A stretch of 64,000 bases of DNA, from positions 124,001 to 188,000 of the forward strand of contig NZ_BOLM01000006.1 in assembly GCF_016861605.1 (NCBI RefSeq). Direction: 5' to 3'. Below are positions 49,076-58,718 of this stretch, one piece after another; the stretch's first letter is position 1, and each line of letters begins with the position of its first letter. Source of the DNA: Levilactobacillus wangkuiensis. Its GTDB lineage: Bacteria; Bacillota; Bacilli; Lactobacillales; Lactobacillaceae. The translations under genes and the position numbers were made by a program. Under the pieces are notes generated by a model. That model was given only the letters and a program-made list of their open reading frames with translations. It had not been told where the DNA came from and made no database searches.

Positions 49076-49768
49076 TCAAGCCGTTGTCGCCGCTCTCACC
49101 GACTGCAGTTTCCCCTGCACCACCAGCCGCTTGGGTTCGCCGCGTTTCGCCGAGGCACAGGTCACCAGCGTCACTAATTTCTGACCGGGGACATCGTTGA
49201 TGACGCTCACCTGGTGGCGGTCGATCACCCGGACCCGAGTCACGCGGTAGTGGTAGACCTGGCGCTTATCCGTCAGATAGACGGCGTTGCCCTTGCGCAC
49301 ACCCTCGAGGGGCGAGAACAGGAGGCGCCGGGGCGTCATGTAGTGCCCGGCCAAGGCGTAATTCCCCTGGCCCATGCGTTGGTCGGCCTTAAGCGTTCCC
49401 GCGCCCCGGACCAGGACCGAGTTGCTGACGCCGATGCCGATTGGCAAATCCAGCCCCACCGCGGGAACCCGAACCTGGCCCACCGCACCATACGTGCTCC
49501 TGCCGGTCAGCTCACGCAAGCCGTAGCCACCTACCGTGAGGGGGTTCAGCTGTGCCGTCTTCGCATAGTTGAACGCGTCCGGTTGTTGGGTCGCTTTCTG
49601 GGTCGCGCGCTGGATGCTTGCGACCGTCATTTCTCGTTTCGCCACGTCACCCAGCTGCTCCACCGAGAAGGTCTGCGTCAGGGCCAACAACATCAGCCCG
49701 GCCCCAATCACAAACATCGCCAGCAACCAGAGGGCGCCCTTTTTGGCATGTCGTTTTCGTGTAGCCAT
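49076..49768 (-). CDS. srtA: Class A-like sortase
   Basis: A 230-residue membrane-anchored transpeptidase: one N-terminal helix (about residues 13-30), then the sortase barrel with GNYALAGHYM (catalytic His), TLVTC (catalytic Cys) and KRLVVQG (catalytic Arg). No lid and no C-terminal helix, unlike the class C enzyme next door. The ATG directly abuts the stop of srtC, so it is part of the pilus operon. It would link the finished pilus or other LPxTG proteins to peptidoglycan; whether it is also the cell's housekeeping sortase is unknown. Confidence 0.85.
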   Translation of the reverse strand: MATRKRHAKKGALWLLAMFVIGAGLMLLALTQTFSVEQLGDVAKREMTVASIQRATQKATQQPDAFNYAKTAQLNPLTVGGYGLRELTGRSTYGAVGQVRVPAVGLDLPIGIGVSNSVLVRGAGTLKADQRMGQGNYALAGHYMTPRRLLFSPLEGVRKGNAVYLTDKRQVYHYRVTRVRVIDRHQVSVINDVPGQKLVTLVTCASAKRGEPKRLVVQGKLQSVRAATTA

Positions 49769-50551
49769 TTAGCTTCCCTCCCTTGCTTGGCGGTAGCGGC
49801 GGTAACCCAGCCACGCGCCGCCGATGACGAGCAGCGCCGCCAGAATCAGTAGAACGATTTTGTACCAGTCCCACACCGTTTTCCCTTGCGGAATCGTCTG
49901 GGCCTCGTTCGGAATCCGCTGGCCGGTGACCAGGAGCCGATGGGTGTTGATCATGTACGGCGTGCAGGTCATCAACGTGACCTGATTCTGGTTCGCCGTC
50001 CGCAGAATCGGTTGGCGGGTGGCCGCCTTCACGGTCCGAATGGTCGCGACCTCATACGTCATCAGCCCGTAGGCATTTTTCAAATAGAACCGGTCACCGC
50101 GTTGGAGCCGGGGCAGATCTGTGAAAAGTTTCGCGCTGGTCAATCCCCGGTGCGCCGTGATCAGGCTGTGCTGATTGCGCTTGCCTTGCGGGATATCCGT
50201 GCCGTGAACCAACCCGGCATACTTCTGCAAAATGGGGTCGCTCGTGCCGGAAAACACCGGCAGTTCCACGTCAATCTTGGGAATCGCCACCAGCGCTAGG
50301 GGCGTCGTGTCAATAAAGCTGCCATTTTCATTCTTGAACGGGTCATAGGCGGTCGTCTGATTGTCCGTTGCCTGCCGCTGTAAGGCCTGTTTGAGAACTT
50401 TGCGTTGTGTCTTACTCGCCGTCCGCAACTGGCGCTTATACGCCACCAGAACCCCCTGCTGACGCCAAACGGTCACTTGGTTACGCACGGCTGGGTAGCT
50501 AATCAGGCCCAGGCCAACGCAGAATAGTAAAATCATGAGCCATTTACGCAT
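49769..50551 (-). CDS. srtC: Class C (pilus) sortase
   Basis: A 260-residue protein with helices at both ends (about 5-20 and 229-250), the class C arrangement. A lid-like Asp-Pro-Phe occurs in AYDPFKN. Catalytic residues: His in LITAHRGL, Cys in TLMTCTPYMINTHRLLV, with Arg in the same motif. It polymerises pilins through their LPxTG and YPKN-type motifs. Located downstream of two LPxTG proteins and upstream of the class A-like sortase. Confidence 0.9.
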   Translation of the reverse strand: MRKWLMILLFCVGLGLISYPAVRNQVTVWRQQGVLVAYKRQLRTASKTQRKVLKQALQRQATDNQTTAYDPFKNENGSFIDTTPLALVAIPKIDVELPVFSGTSDPILQKYAGLVHGTDIPQGKRNQHSLITAHRGLTSAKLFTDLPRLQRGDRFYLKNAYGLMTYEVATIRTVKAATRQPILRTANQNQVTLMTCTPYMINTHRLLVTGQRIPNEAQTIPQGKTVWDWYKIVLLILAALLVIGGAWLGYRRYRQAREGS

Positions 50552-50595
50552 GAGGGGGTTCCTCCCTTCTTTAATTGTCTAAGTGGTTAACTAAT

Positions 50596-52038
50596 TTATG
50601 CTGAACGCTTTTGCCGGTAGTACAGGTAGCCAGCGCCACCCATCAGGAGGGCCCCGATGAGCAGGAAGAGCCAGATGCCCATGCCACCAGTCGTTGGCAG
50701 CGCGTAGCTTTCGTTCTTAATTTTTTGGAGCTCTGTGCTCTCGCCGATTTCAAATGGCGTGGCATCCTTTAGTAGTGCGTAGCCAGCGGGCGCTTGCGTT
50801 TCGACCAGGTTGTAAATCACTTCGCCATCTCGTTGGTCGTAGGCGTAAGGGACACCGGTGAAATTGAACTTTCCATCTTCGCCGGACGTTAACTCAGTAG
50901 CATCACCTTCGTCAGTCAACCACTTTACAAAAGTTTGACCGTCGAATTTAGCCCAGAAAGTCTTGCCCGCGTTATCAATTTTGTTGACCTTAAACTTCGC
51001 ACCAGCCAAGCCATGCTTGCTGTTGGCGTCGATTTTTTGGAACTCAGCGCCACCAAGAATTAAATCGTTTTTAATACCAATTTGGTCCTTATTGATAGTG
51101 AAGTGATTTTCATTTGGGACCATCTTTACAGGGTCGATAAACCCTCTTTTATCAACTGTAAAGGTCAATGATAGGACGTCATCCTTGGTATGCGTCTGTT
51201 TATACCAGGGTTGCTTTTCGTTTGAGACCTCCGTCAGTCGATACTCCGTGCTAACATCTAATTCGCCAAAGACGATATTTCCCTTATCATCGGTTGTCAG
51301 CGGTCGTGGTTCTTTATCACTGCCTACTTCTTCTAACGTAAATTTCACGCCGCCTAATGGGACATATTCTCCACTCGTTGGATTCTCCGGGTCGAGGCCC
51401 ACCTTGTGGATTGTGGGGTCGACGTCCCGGGCAACCAGGTTCTTGGGGTACAGGTGAATCGTGCTCTTGTTATTCAGCGGTAAACTGATGAGCATGGGCG
51501 CGGAGATTGCCTTCAGATTCTTAACCGGCGCCTTCGTTTCCAAAATCAGATAGAACCCCTTATTCTGGATGTCTGAGAACGTCAGGATACCGCTATTGTC
51601 ACTTAAGGTTTCTGTCGCAATGCTCTGCAATTTATTTTTCTTCACGAAGGCTCGTTGTGCTTTGAGCACGGCTTCTGGTTCCGTCCGACTTTTGGTAATC
51701 TCGTTAACTAGTTTTTCCCGTGCTGCTTCAAAATCCACGTGACTTGTTTGGCCACTGACAATGTTTTGACCTTTAAGGTAGTCGGTCAAATCATAGATCT
51801 GATACGTCACCGGACCATACTGATCGGCATTATAGGCGCTAACGCCGGTCAGTGAATCCAGTTCATCCCCAGTGTTTTCAATTTCTTTTTCCGCTTCATT
51901 GTCCATCTTGTGCAATTTTATCGTAACTTTTTCCGGCGCTGCGGACTCGGCAGCGTGGGCGATTGTTTGTCCCCCCAGTGCCAAGCCACAAACGGCAAAG
52001 GCCGCGAGCGCCAGCTTTCGTAATTTTGTCATTTTCAT
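50596..52038 (-). CDS. Major (backbone) pilin, LPxTG-anchored
   Basis: A 480-residue protein: signal peptide (cleavage near AHA-A), a pilin motif YPKN in IHLYPKNLVARD (about residue 198) that supplies the lysine for polymerisation, Cna-B/SpaA-like domains, an E-box VYNLVETQAPAGY, and a C-terminal sorting signal LPTTG, membrane helix and basic tail. It is typical of SpaA/FimA-type backbone pilins with isopeptide bonds. GAGGAGGAT precedes the ATG, which lies 2 bp after the upstream stop. Confidence 0.9.
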   Translation of the reverse strand: MKMTKLRKLALAAFAVCGLALGGQTIAHAAESAAPEKVTIKLHKMDNEAEKEIENTGDELDSLTGVSAYNADQYGPVTYQIYDLTDYLKGQNIVSGQTSHVDFEAAREKLVNEITKSRTEPEAVLKAQRAFVKKNKLQSIATETLSDNSGILTFSDIQNKGFYLILETKAPVKNLKAISAPMLISLPLNNKSTIHLYPKNLVARDVDPTIHKVGLDPENPTSGEYVPLGGVKFTLEEVGSDKEPRPLTTDDKGNIVFGELDVSTEYRLTEVSNEKQPWYKQTHTKDDVLSLTFTVDKRGFIDPVKMVPNENHFTINKDQIGIKNDLILGGAEFQKIDANSKHGLAGAKFKVNKIDNAGKTFWAKFDGQTFVKWLTDEGDATELTSGEDGKFNFTGVPYAYDQRDGEVIYNLVETQAPAGYALLKDATPFEIGESTELQKIKNESYALPTTGGMGIWLFLLIGALLMGGAGYLYYRQKRSA

Positions 52039-52040
52039 GG

Positions 52041-54674
52041 TTATCCTCCTCTAGGGTGTGTGCGCCAAATGGCGAGCGCCGATAGGGTGAGCATGAGCCC
52101 AACAATGATGAACCAGATGATGCCTTGGCCTCCAGTGATGGGTAAGCTGTATTCTGGGTCGTTTTCGACTTGCTTGGATTCAATCGGCCCAGTTTGTTTA
52201 TCACTTGAAATCGTAAATTCAGTAGGTTCGCCAATCGTGTAACCGTCTGGCGCCTTAGTTTCAATCAACGTGTAGGTGCCCGTCTTGAGACCTGTGATCT
52301 TAAAGTTTCCGTTGTCGTCGCCCTTCAGGACGGTTGCCTCATTTTTGTCAGCAACCTCACCCGTCCGTTTACCATTAGTATCAAACTTCAGGTAGTTACC
52401 CTCTTTATCTTGAATGATAAACTCAGCTCCGGCGAGTGATTTTTTGGTGGTGCTATCAATCTTTTCGAACTGGTAAACACCCTTGAAGTAGTGCGTAACT
52501 ACTTTGTTCGTCTTCTTTTTCCATGTTAGATGTTCTTCGCCAGAATCAAATTCAATTTCAGCATCGTTTTCCAACGTCCCAACAAAGTCAGAATCAAGCT
52601 TCACCATCATTTGAATAGCAAACGAGTTACCATCAAAAATCAATTCTTCAATTTCTTCTTTAGATAACTTATAGGTGACCTTACCATCATCAATGGTAAT
52701 TTCTCCTGGCTCCGCCTCAACTGGTTTGCCATTGGTATTGAAAAGTTTAATATTTGCTTCTTCAACCGTCACGCCGGCAGGCAATTGATCCCACATCGTA
52801 ATCGCGTTAGGTTTAGCAATAGAGTCATTCGGAATATTGTAAGTTGGTTGATAAATCGTGTAGTACAGAAAGTCTCTGTCATCCTCATCTCTGTCGATTG
52901 TCACACCATCCCGGTCGTTGTTCTCTGGATCAATCTCTTTGTTCGAGTGAACAGTCTTGCGTGGCTCGGGCTGTTCCAGTGGCAACAGGAAGCCACTAGA
53001 GAAGGACTGCCACGTGAAGCCAAACTGACTTCTCAGCTTGAACAGCTGCGTTGTCCCAACCATTGGAAATGAAACCGCTCCGCGTTCATAATCAGCAGAG
53101 CCCAGGTAATCGCCCCAATCGGCGTCTTTGTAGTCATCGTGATCTTTCGGAAGCCCGATACCAACACCTTCGTACCAGCCATGGCCACGATATACAACCT
53201 TTGTATTGGGCGATAACTCTCCCTTTAACTTAGACCTGGTCCCGGCCCATTCATTCTTGTTATCGGTGCTACCATTTAATGAGCCAAACGTGAAATAATT
53301 TTTGTACTTGTTATTAACTGCCTTAGGAAATTCAAGTGCCCGACTCCAATCCGAGTTGGTAAACGTCATGTCGATATCGAAAGACTCAATACCGTTGTAG
53401 ACCAAACCAGAATAGAAGTTGTTAGAAAAGTCGATGTAGGCTTTGCTTTCTCCCGCCGCGCCTTTAATTTTTTCATGGTAAACAATATTTGAAATTGTTA
53501 CGATAACGCCCATTTGCTGATTTAGGTTTTCATCGTCAGCTTCAGTCGTGTACTTTCCAACGTTATCGTAATAAATGACAATGTTATCTTCTTTCTTTAA
53601 GGTTGGCTTACCAACCATTGCGACAGCGTAAGCTACTTCTCCTCCACCTCTTTGGAGATAAGAAGAGTGGTAACGTTTCTCAAAGAAATTGGTCTTAGCG
53701 ATGCCCATGTAACCAGCGGATTCTATGTCATCCTTATCCAATTCCTTTGTCCATTCCTCGATGCCATCACTACCTGGAAGCGTGCCACCAATAATCATCT
53801 TGTCTGACCAATCTTCCATTCTGATTTGTGCTCGGCTAATTTTGATGTCCGCACCCGCTGGTGGATTCGGCGGTGCTAGCTTTTTAGTTGCCGTACGTGC
53901 CCGAACTGCTTCATCTTCCGTTGCATCTTCTTCACTGTCAGTCGTCGCTGACTTCTGTGACTGCGCATTGCCAGTGGTTTGCTGGTTTGACCGTGTATCC
54001 TTGTTAGTCTTACTGTCCTTTGACGTTGTCGCTTTCTTTGTTGATTGTTTAACTGCTTTCTTCGTCGTTTTCTTTTCCTTCTTTGTCGTCTTCGTGTCTG
54101 ACGTTTTGTCTGAAGTCTTTTCGGTGTCGTCATTCGTGTCTGTTGCTAGTTTTGCGTCCGCTTCACCCGTTGTTTCTTTAGTTTCCTCGGTTGTCGTTTC
54201 AGCTTCTTTAGAAACAACCGCAATCTTTTCTAATTCATATTCTTGGTCTGGGTCAGCAACGTTTAATTTCAATTGTAAGCCTTTGCTGAGTGGTGCCGGC
54301 GTGACCTTCACCGGTACAACTAAATCTACCGTCTGATCCTGGCTTTGGTCATTCTTGAAAATCAATTGGCGCTTCTGAGCAACCATTGCCGTAACTTCCT
54401 GGTTTGAATCTACAGTGATTTCCCCAGTCATCAGTTTGGCATTATCCTGGTCGGCTAACGTCACCATCGTCTCCCCAGCGGGAAGCTTGACGGTCAGCGC
54501 CACTTGCAGGTCCTGTACCTGATGGCTAGTCAGCTTTTTAACAACTCGCCCCGTTTGGTCTTGGAGGGTTGCCTTTTCAATAATGTCGTTTCGATCCTGC
54601 GCTTGAATGCGTAGGTATGAGGTCAAACCTAGGACACATCCTAGCACTGCAATAATTGCTAATAGTTTTTTCAT
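52041..54674 (-). CDS. Large LPxTG surface protein, probable tip or minor pilin
   Basis: About 877 residues from the ATG at 54674 (GGGAGGATCG upstream). Short signal anchor (LLAIIAVLGCVLGLTSYL), an N-terminal strand-rich region, a very Lys/Thr/Asp-rich linker (about residues 160-260, many TTKK and SDKTSD units), a large middle domain resembling adhesive pilin tips, a SpaA-like domain with LAGAEFIIQDKEG and E-box YTLIETKAPDGY, and the sorting signal LPITG. First gene of the pilus operon; binding target unknown. Confidence 0.85.
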   Translation of the reverse strand: MKKLLAIIAVLGCVLGLTSYLRIQAQDRNDIIEKATLQDQTGRVVKKLTSHQVQDLQVALTVKLPAGETMVTLADQDNAKLMTGEITVDSNQEVTAMVAQKRQLIFKNDQSQDQTVDLVVPVKVTPAPLSKGLQLKLNVADPDQEYELEKIAVVSKEAETTTEETKETTGEADAKLATDTNDDTEKTSDKTSDTKTTKKEKKTTKKAVKQSTKKATTSKDSKTNKDTRSNQQTTGNAQSQKSATTDSEEDATEDEAVRARTATKKLAPPNPPAGADIKISRAQIRMEDWSDKMIIGGTLPGSDGIEEWTKELDKDDIESAGYMGIAKTNFFEKRYHSSYLQRGGGEVAYAVAMVGKPTLKKEDNIVIYYDNVGKYTTEADDENLNQQMGVIVTISNIVYHEKIKGAAGESKAYIDFSNNFYSGLVYNGIESFDIDMTFTNSDWSRALEFPKAVNNKYKNYFTFGSLNGSTDNKNEWAGTRSKLKGELSPNTKVVYRGHGWYEGVGIGLPKDHDDYKDADWGDYLGSADYERGAVSFPMVGTTQLFKLRSQFGFTWQSFSSGFLLPLEQPEPRKTVHSNKEIDPENNDRDGVTIDRDEDDRDFLYYTIYQPTYNIPNDSIAKPNAITMWDQLPAGVTVEEANIKLFNTNGKPVEAEPGEITIDDGKVTYKLSKEEIEELIFDGNSFAIQMMVKLDSDFVGTLENDAEIEFDSGEEHLTWKKKTNKVVTHYFKGVYQFEKIDSTTKKSLAGAEFIIQDKEGNYLKFDTNGKRTGEVADKNEATVLKGDDNGNFKITGLKTGTYTLIETKAPDGYTIGEPTEFTISSDKQTGPIESKQVENDPEYSLPITGGQGIIWFIIVGLMLTLSALAIWRTHPRGG

Positions 54675-54928
54675 GAGGCGATCCTCCCTATCCCTGTGGG
54701 TTGCGAGCTGTTTTCTTTTTTCGAGTGATTTCAGAATATCAGTGATTTGTGAATAACTTATGAACACCATATGTATTTTATTATATTATTAATACCGTCG
54801 TTGTGTTACATACTAAAACTGTTGTGACAATTTTTAAACAATTTCGCTAATTACCCCCGCCGACACTTAAAGAATGCCGTAGTTCTGACGACCGCGGGTA
54901 TCCTCTTGGTTCTATGATTGGCTAACAT

Positions 54929-54985
54929 AAAAAGACTAGGCAGGCTCGAATCGAAATTTACGATTCAAGTCTGCCTAGTCTTACT
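54929..54985 (-). terminator. Intrinsic terminator
   Basis: AAAAAGACTAGGCAGGCT pairs with AGTCTGCCTAGTCTT; it ends the BspA-type gene at 55027. The rest of 54771-55026 should hold the leftward promoter of the pilus operon, which I could not place. Confidence 0.75.
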
Positions 54986-55026
54986 GTCCTACCTATAATC
55001 GATGACTCTCAGTTCACCTGCAACGG

Positions 55027-56874
55027 TTACTTTTCAATCACCTTTGTTTTATTACTCGTTATGAAACTACCATCATTGAGAACCAAGCGCGTCGTTAAGT
55101 GATAACGAACCAGCTTTTTAACGCGCAATACCGTTCCCCGATTCAAATGCTTGACTTGCTGCTTAAGTGCTTTGTCGCGATAGGCATTCGTTCCCGAGAT
55201 TACTTTGACTTGTTTAGGACTGTGCTGGTAATACGTATGTACCGTAAATGCCTGCTTAGCCGTAATATAACCGGTCTTGCCATATCGCTTGGAGCCGGTA
55301 TTCACGTCTCGAACCAAGTAGCGCTTGACACCGTTCTTGGATTGCGCAACACCGGTAATCACAAACTGGGGCCGCAACGTTCGTTTCTGCTTAGCATAGT
55401 AGAATTGTCGCGTCTTCTTACTAAAGTTTGGCGTACTGTATAACCCCAGCTTTTTAACAGCCGTAATTGCCCGGTCCTTTTGTGCAATTACGACGGCATG
55501 ACCTTGGTCACCGGTTGATGAGCTATCATTTGTGTTTGACGACTCACCTGTTGCGTTATTTGTACCGCCATTACCGCCTGGCGTAACTGGTGTCACGGGC
55601 GCTACCTTATATGACAGCGTAACCGCTTGCGGATCGGACGTATATGTTCCCGTCAGTGATCCCTCAGTCGCACTGACATACTGATAGCCCTTGATAGCAT
55701 CTGGCTTAACCGTATAGTTATCTCCTAAAGTCCCAGGAAGTTGGCTGTCAGGTTGAATTGTTTTGCCATCCTGATCAATGTAATGTATCGTAATGGGGTT
55801 TCCTGGCGTTACTTCGGGTTCCCATTGGTACGTTTGATTTCCAGCTGGCGCGGTGCTCCCATTGTATTTGCTAATCAACTCGGCCGACGTGTACGTAGTT
55901 TTACTTGGATTATCAGGTTTTAAGTATTGATCGTTACTGTTTTCCCATTTGCCAGTGTAGCCTGCCAGATCAGGATTATTAACCGGATCCAACTCAGATA
56001 ATGCTGAACCGGTCAAGTTATCCTGCGGACTTAATGTTAGCTTACTTACTTTGGAGGCATTAGAATCCTCAAATATATTAGTTAGGGGCACACTTGGGTT
56101 CCAATCTCCAAGATTAAGACTTTTAACTTTGATATTATTAAACATGTTATAGAACCCGCTTGAACCATCTATGACTTCCCCAAATTGATTAGTTGATTCA
56201 GCCTCGGTTACGTTGCTAACATTAAATTTCGACAAATCCAAAGAAGACGGGTTGTCCGCGTCACCATAATTATCAAACATGCTACTCATATCGATCACGT
56301 GGCTTGTATCCAGATTCTCGTAGCCTTCAACAAGAGGCGTACCGCTAAACATACCATGCATGTCCGTTGCCTTACTTGTATCAAAGTTGGATACATCAAT
56401 CGTGTCCTGCCCACTAGCCAAAAACATAAAGGCAAAGTTGGTCGAATTGCTAGTATTCACATTTTTCCAATTTTTAACCTGTGGTACCTCGTCTAAAAAA
56501 TTGGCAAACATAAATGACGCATTTTTTGGTGTTGTAACTTTACCATCAAATGAGATTGTATTAAATGCATGGTTGTTTGTACCTTCTCGAACCTGAATAT
56601 CGTAAAAAGGTGTCTCATAATTACTATATGGTTTTGTAGCTTCCGGTAACTCGCCACTTTCAACATGCAAAACCCCATCTGCCGTCAAAGTCCACGGGCA
56701 GGTCCCCAACACAGAGTCTCCTGCTGTTTGCGAATCAACAACCGTTGTTGCATCAGACGCATGGGCAACGACCTCCGTTCCAATCGTAGGAAGCGCGGGC
56801 ATCGTTCCTAATACCTGAACACCCAAAAAGGCTACTCCTGCTGCTACTGCAATACCAACCACACTTCGCTTCAT
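55027..56874 (-). CDS. BspA-type surface protein with MucBP and DUF5776 domains
   Basis: A 615-residue protein: signal peptide (about residues 1-40), a BspA-type leucine-rich region (about 100-270; repeats such as TIDVSNFDTSKATDMHGMF and DMSSMF, DUF285-like), a MucBP domain (ITIHYIDQDGKTIQPD, about 365-430), a Ser/Thr/Asn/Gly linker, and a C-terminal DUF5776-like region (RGTVLRVKKLVRY, LVLNDGSFITSNK). No LPxTG; DUF5776 is thought to hold such proteins in the wall. Probably an adhesin for mucus or host/plant polymers. GGGAGGATG precedes the ATG. Confidence 0.85.
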   Translation of the reverse strand: MKRSVVGIAVAAGVAFLGVQVLGTMPALPTIGTEVVAHASDATTVVDSQTAGDSVLGTCPWTLTADGVLHVESGELPEATKPYSNYETPFYDIQVREGTNNHAFNTISFDGKVTTPKNASFMFANFLDEVPQVKNWKNVNTSNSTNFAFMFLASGQDTIDVSNFDTSKATDMHGMFSGTPLVEGYENLDTSHVIDMSSMFDNYGDADNPSSLDLSKFNVSNVTEAESTNQFGEVIDGSSGFYNMFNNIKVKSLNLGDWNPSVPLTNIFEDSNASKVSKLTLSPQDNLTGSALSELDPVNNPDLAGYTGKWENSNDQYLKPDNPSKTTYTSAELISKYNGSTAPAGNQTYQWEPEVTPGNPITIHYIDQDGKTIQPDSQLPGTLGDNYTVKPDAIKGYQYVSATEGSLTGTYTSDPQAVTLSYKVAPVTPVTPGGNGGTNNATGESSNTNDSSSTGDQGHAVVIAQKDRAITAVKKLGLYSTPNFSKKTRQFYYAKQKRTLRPQFVITGVAQSKNGVKRYLVRDVNTGSKRYGKTGYITAKQAFTVHTYYQHSPKQVKVISGTNAYRDKALKQQVKHLNRGTVLRVKKLVRYHLTTRLVLNDGSFITSNKTKVIEK

Positions 56875-56880
56875 GAACTA

Positions 56881-57088
56881 CATCCTCCCTAGGATTAGCT
56901 GAGTTCATCTGCATTTCCATTCATTATCACGATATACAAATAACTACTCAACTAAGTATTATATGAAACCGTTTTATCTAACAATCTTAGTTTAACATAC
57001 TCTGCACCCATAGAAGCACGTGTCTTACATCAAAAATGATTAGCAAAAATGCAAGTCGTGTAGGCCCTAAAAACGGCAGAAACACTAA
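56881..57088. other. Intergenic, no gene seen
   Basis: AT-rich stretch upstream of the BspA-type gene; should carry its leftward promoter. No other structure was recognised before the hairpin at 57089. Confidence 0.4.
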
Positions 57089-57131
57089 ACGGCATGATTC
57101 CGATAGAATTTCGGAATCATGCCGTTTTTTA
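57089..57131 (+). terminator. Strong hairpin with rightward T-run
   Basis: AAACGGCATGATTCCGA pairs perfectly with TCGGAATCATGCCGTTT, then four more T on the + strand. No rightward gene precedes it. It may serve the leftward gene at 57226, though its leftward T-run is poor. Confidence 0.6.
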
Positions 57132-57225
57132 AAATTCACGTGAGACTTTCAACACTTAGATAACCCATGTATTGGTAAGACTTGAGGCCCATTATCGAAG
57201 CTAGTATTTCAACCGATTAACCCTT

Positions 57226-57762
57226 CTAGTAAAACTTAGGTATCAATCCCAAATCATCTGCCCGAATCATTTGCTCACCCGCACGAGACCACAGGGCAAG
57301 TTCCTGATTCAAGCTTTGGCGATTGAACTCCAGTGCGTCCTCTGCGTCCTGCCCATCTTCAGCACGATTGGCTCCCCGACTCCAGGTACAGCTTGGCACC
57401 TGAACGCCTTGGAGCTCGTCAAATGTTAGAGCACGCTTTAGGGTAATCACGTGCTCCCAGTTTTCGCCGAAATCATACGTGTACAAAATTTCGTTCTGCT
57501 GCAAGTCCGGATAGACATAGGCTTGGCTGGCTAAGATTTGTTCGCGCCCGATAGCCATATCGTCCACATAACCAACATACTCTCGGTCTTGATGCTTTGC
57601 TTGAAAACTATACAGATGGGAATTGGTCCAGCCAAAGGCCAATTGCAACAACACGTGGAGCTGGTCATAACGAATTGTCACGGGAACAATCAGCTTCCGT
57701 GAGACTGCCGGTTTAACATCCTTTAGTTTGATTGAAATTTCTAGTGCAGCAATTTCAGACAT
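57226..57762 (-). CDS. Plasmid pRiA4b ORF-3-family protein
   Basis: A 178-residue protein recognisable from IKLKDVKPAVSRKLIVP, HVLLQLAFGWTNSHLYSF and YTYDFGENWEHVITL, the core motifs of the PRiA4_ORF3 family. These are small cytosolic proteins of unknown function, often near mobile elements or next to SEC-C proteins. A single leftward gene. AGGAGACG precedes the ATG. Confidence 0.85.
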   Translation of the reverse strand: MSEIAALEISIKLKDVKPAVSRKLIVPVTIRYDQLHVLLQLAFGWTNSHLYSFQAKHQDREYVGYVDDMAIGREQILASQAYVYPDLQQNEILYTYDFGENWEHVITLKRALTFDELQGVQVPSCTWSRGANRAEDGQDAEDALEFNRQSLNQELALWSRAGEQMIRADDLGLIPKFY

Positions 57763-57839
57763 TTAGTCACGTCTCCTAATTTTTATATCCACCTAATACC
57801 CGTTCCATAATTTTCAATATATGGCATTCTATCTAGAAG

Positions 57840-57875
57840 GTCAATTGCCTCTGGACTCATTCAGGGGCAATTGAC
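57840..57875. repeat. Palindrome resembling the TnpB-element right end
   Basis: GTCAATTGCCTCTG and CAGGGGCAATTGAC are inverted copies. Read leftward, TCAATTGCCCCTGAAT...CAGAGGC matches the right end of both IS copies except for about 5 bases in the loop. No tnpB is near. It may be a relic or a non-autonomous derivative. Confidence 0.5.
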
Positions 57876-57974
57876 TCTGGTTTGAAGTTGTTAAGCTACC
57901 TTGTCTAAAATAGTGGTTTTTCTCTTCTGGAGATGACCTTATCTGGTTAACCTGTCGTACTTGCTTTGAGCCGG

Positions 57975-58685
57975 TTACCAAGGCACAATACCATCGATAT
58001 CCGAAAACGTGCCAGAATCAGTTAACGCATCAGAAGTGGCCAATTCCACAGTCCGGGCCACCCCCACTTGTACGGTCCGATTACCGCCACCACCGCCAAA
58101 ACTGGTGTCTACCCAACCAGGATTGACGGCGTTTACCGTAACAGGCGTGCCCTCAAGTTCCGCAGCGAGTTTGATGGTAAACATATTGACCGCTGACTTA
58201 GAAGCCTGATAGCCAGATGCTTGTAGCTTGTGAATGCTGGTGCTGGCATCGCTGGCCAGCGTCAAAGACCCCACTGCACTGGAGATATTGATAATCCGGC
58301 CAGCCGGCGCGGCCTTCAAAAGTGGTAAGAAGACCTGCGTGACGTCGATCAAGCCGAAATAATTCACGTTAAAATCTTGGCGAATTGCGTCTAGCGACAG
58401 CTCTGACGGCTTAGTCTCATGATCAACGGCAATCCCCGCATTATTGATTAGAATATCTAAATTGGCGATACTCATTTTCGCAGCAACAATCGACTCATGG
58501 TCGGTCACGTCTAACTGTACCGCCTGAGCTTGGACACCAGCAGCCTCGAGCTGCGCAACAGCGGCCTGGCCACGAGCTAAATTCCTAGAACCAACATAGA
58601 TAAACTGGCCTTTCAACCCAAGTTCAAGGGCCAATTCATAGCCCATCCCGCGATCAGCACCCGTAATTAATGTCTTGATAGTCAT
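57975..58685 (-). CDS. Short-chain dehydrogenase/reductase
   Basis: About 236 residues; the second ATG (58685) has AAGGA at 10 nt and is preferred over that at 58691. Cofactor loop TGADRGMG, INNAG, catalytic Ser in NISSAVG and YQASK (Tyr-x-x-x-Lys) are intact. Resembles carbonyl-reductase-like SDRs. Divergent from a MerR-family regulator, the same arrangement as the SDR/MerR pair at 35858-37174, although the two SDRs are not close. Confidence 0.9.
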   Translation of the reverse strand: MTIKTLITGADRGMGYELALELGLKGQFIYVGSRNLARGQAAVAQLEAAGVQAQAVQLDVTDHESIVAAKMSIANLDILINNAGIAVDHETKPSELSLDAIRQDFNVNYFGLIDVTQVFLPLLKAAPAGRIINISSAVGSLTLASDASTSIHKLQASGYQASKSAVNMFTIKLAAELEGTPVTVNAVNPGWVDTSFGGGGGNRTVQVGVARTVELATSDALTDSGTFSDIDGIVPW

Positions 58686-58718
58686 ATCCATAGCTTCCTT
58701 TTCTGTTATGATGGATTT

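Noticed and set aside
53725-54336. A 203-codon Ser/Val-rich frame opposite the large LPxTG protein
   Set aside because: It is the antisense shadow of the Lys/Thr/Asp-rich linker and has no ribosome binding site.
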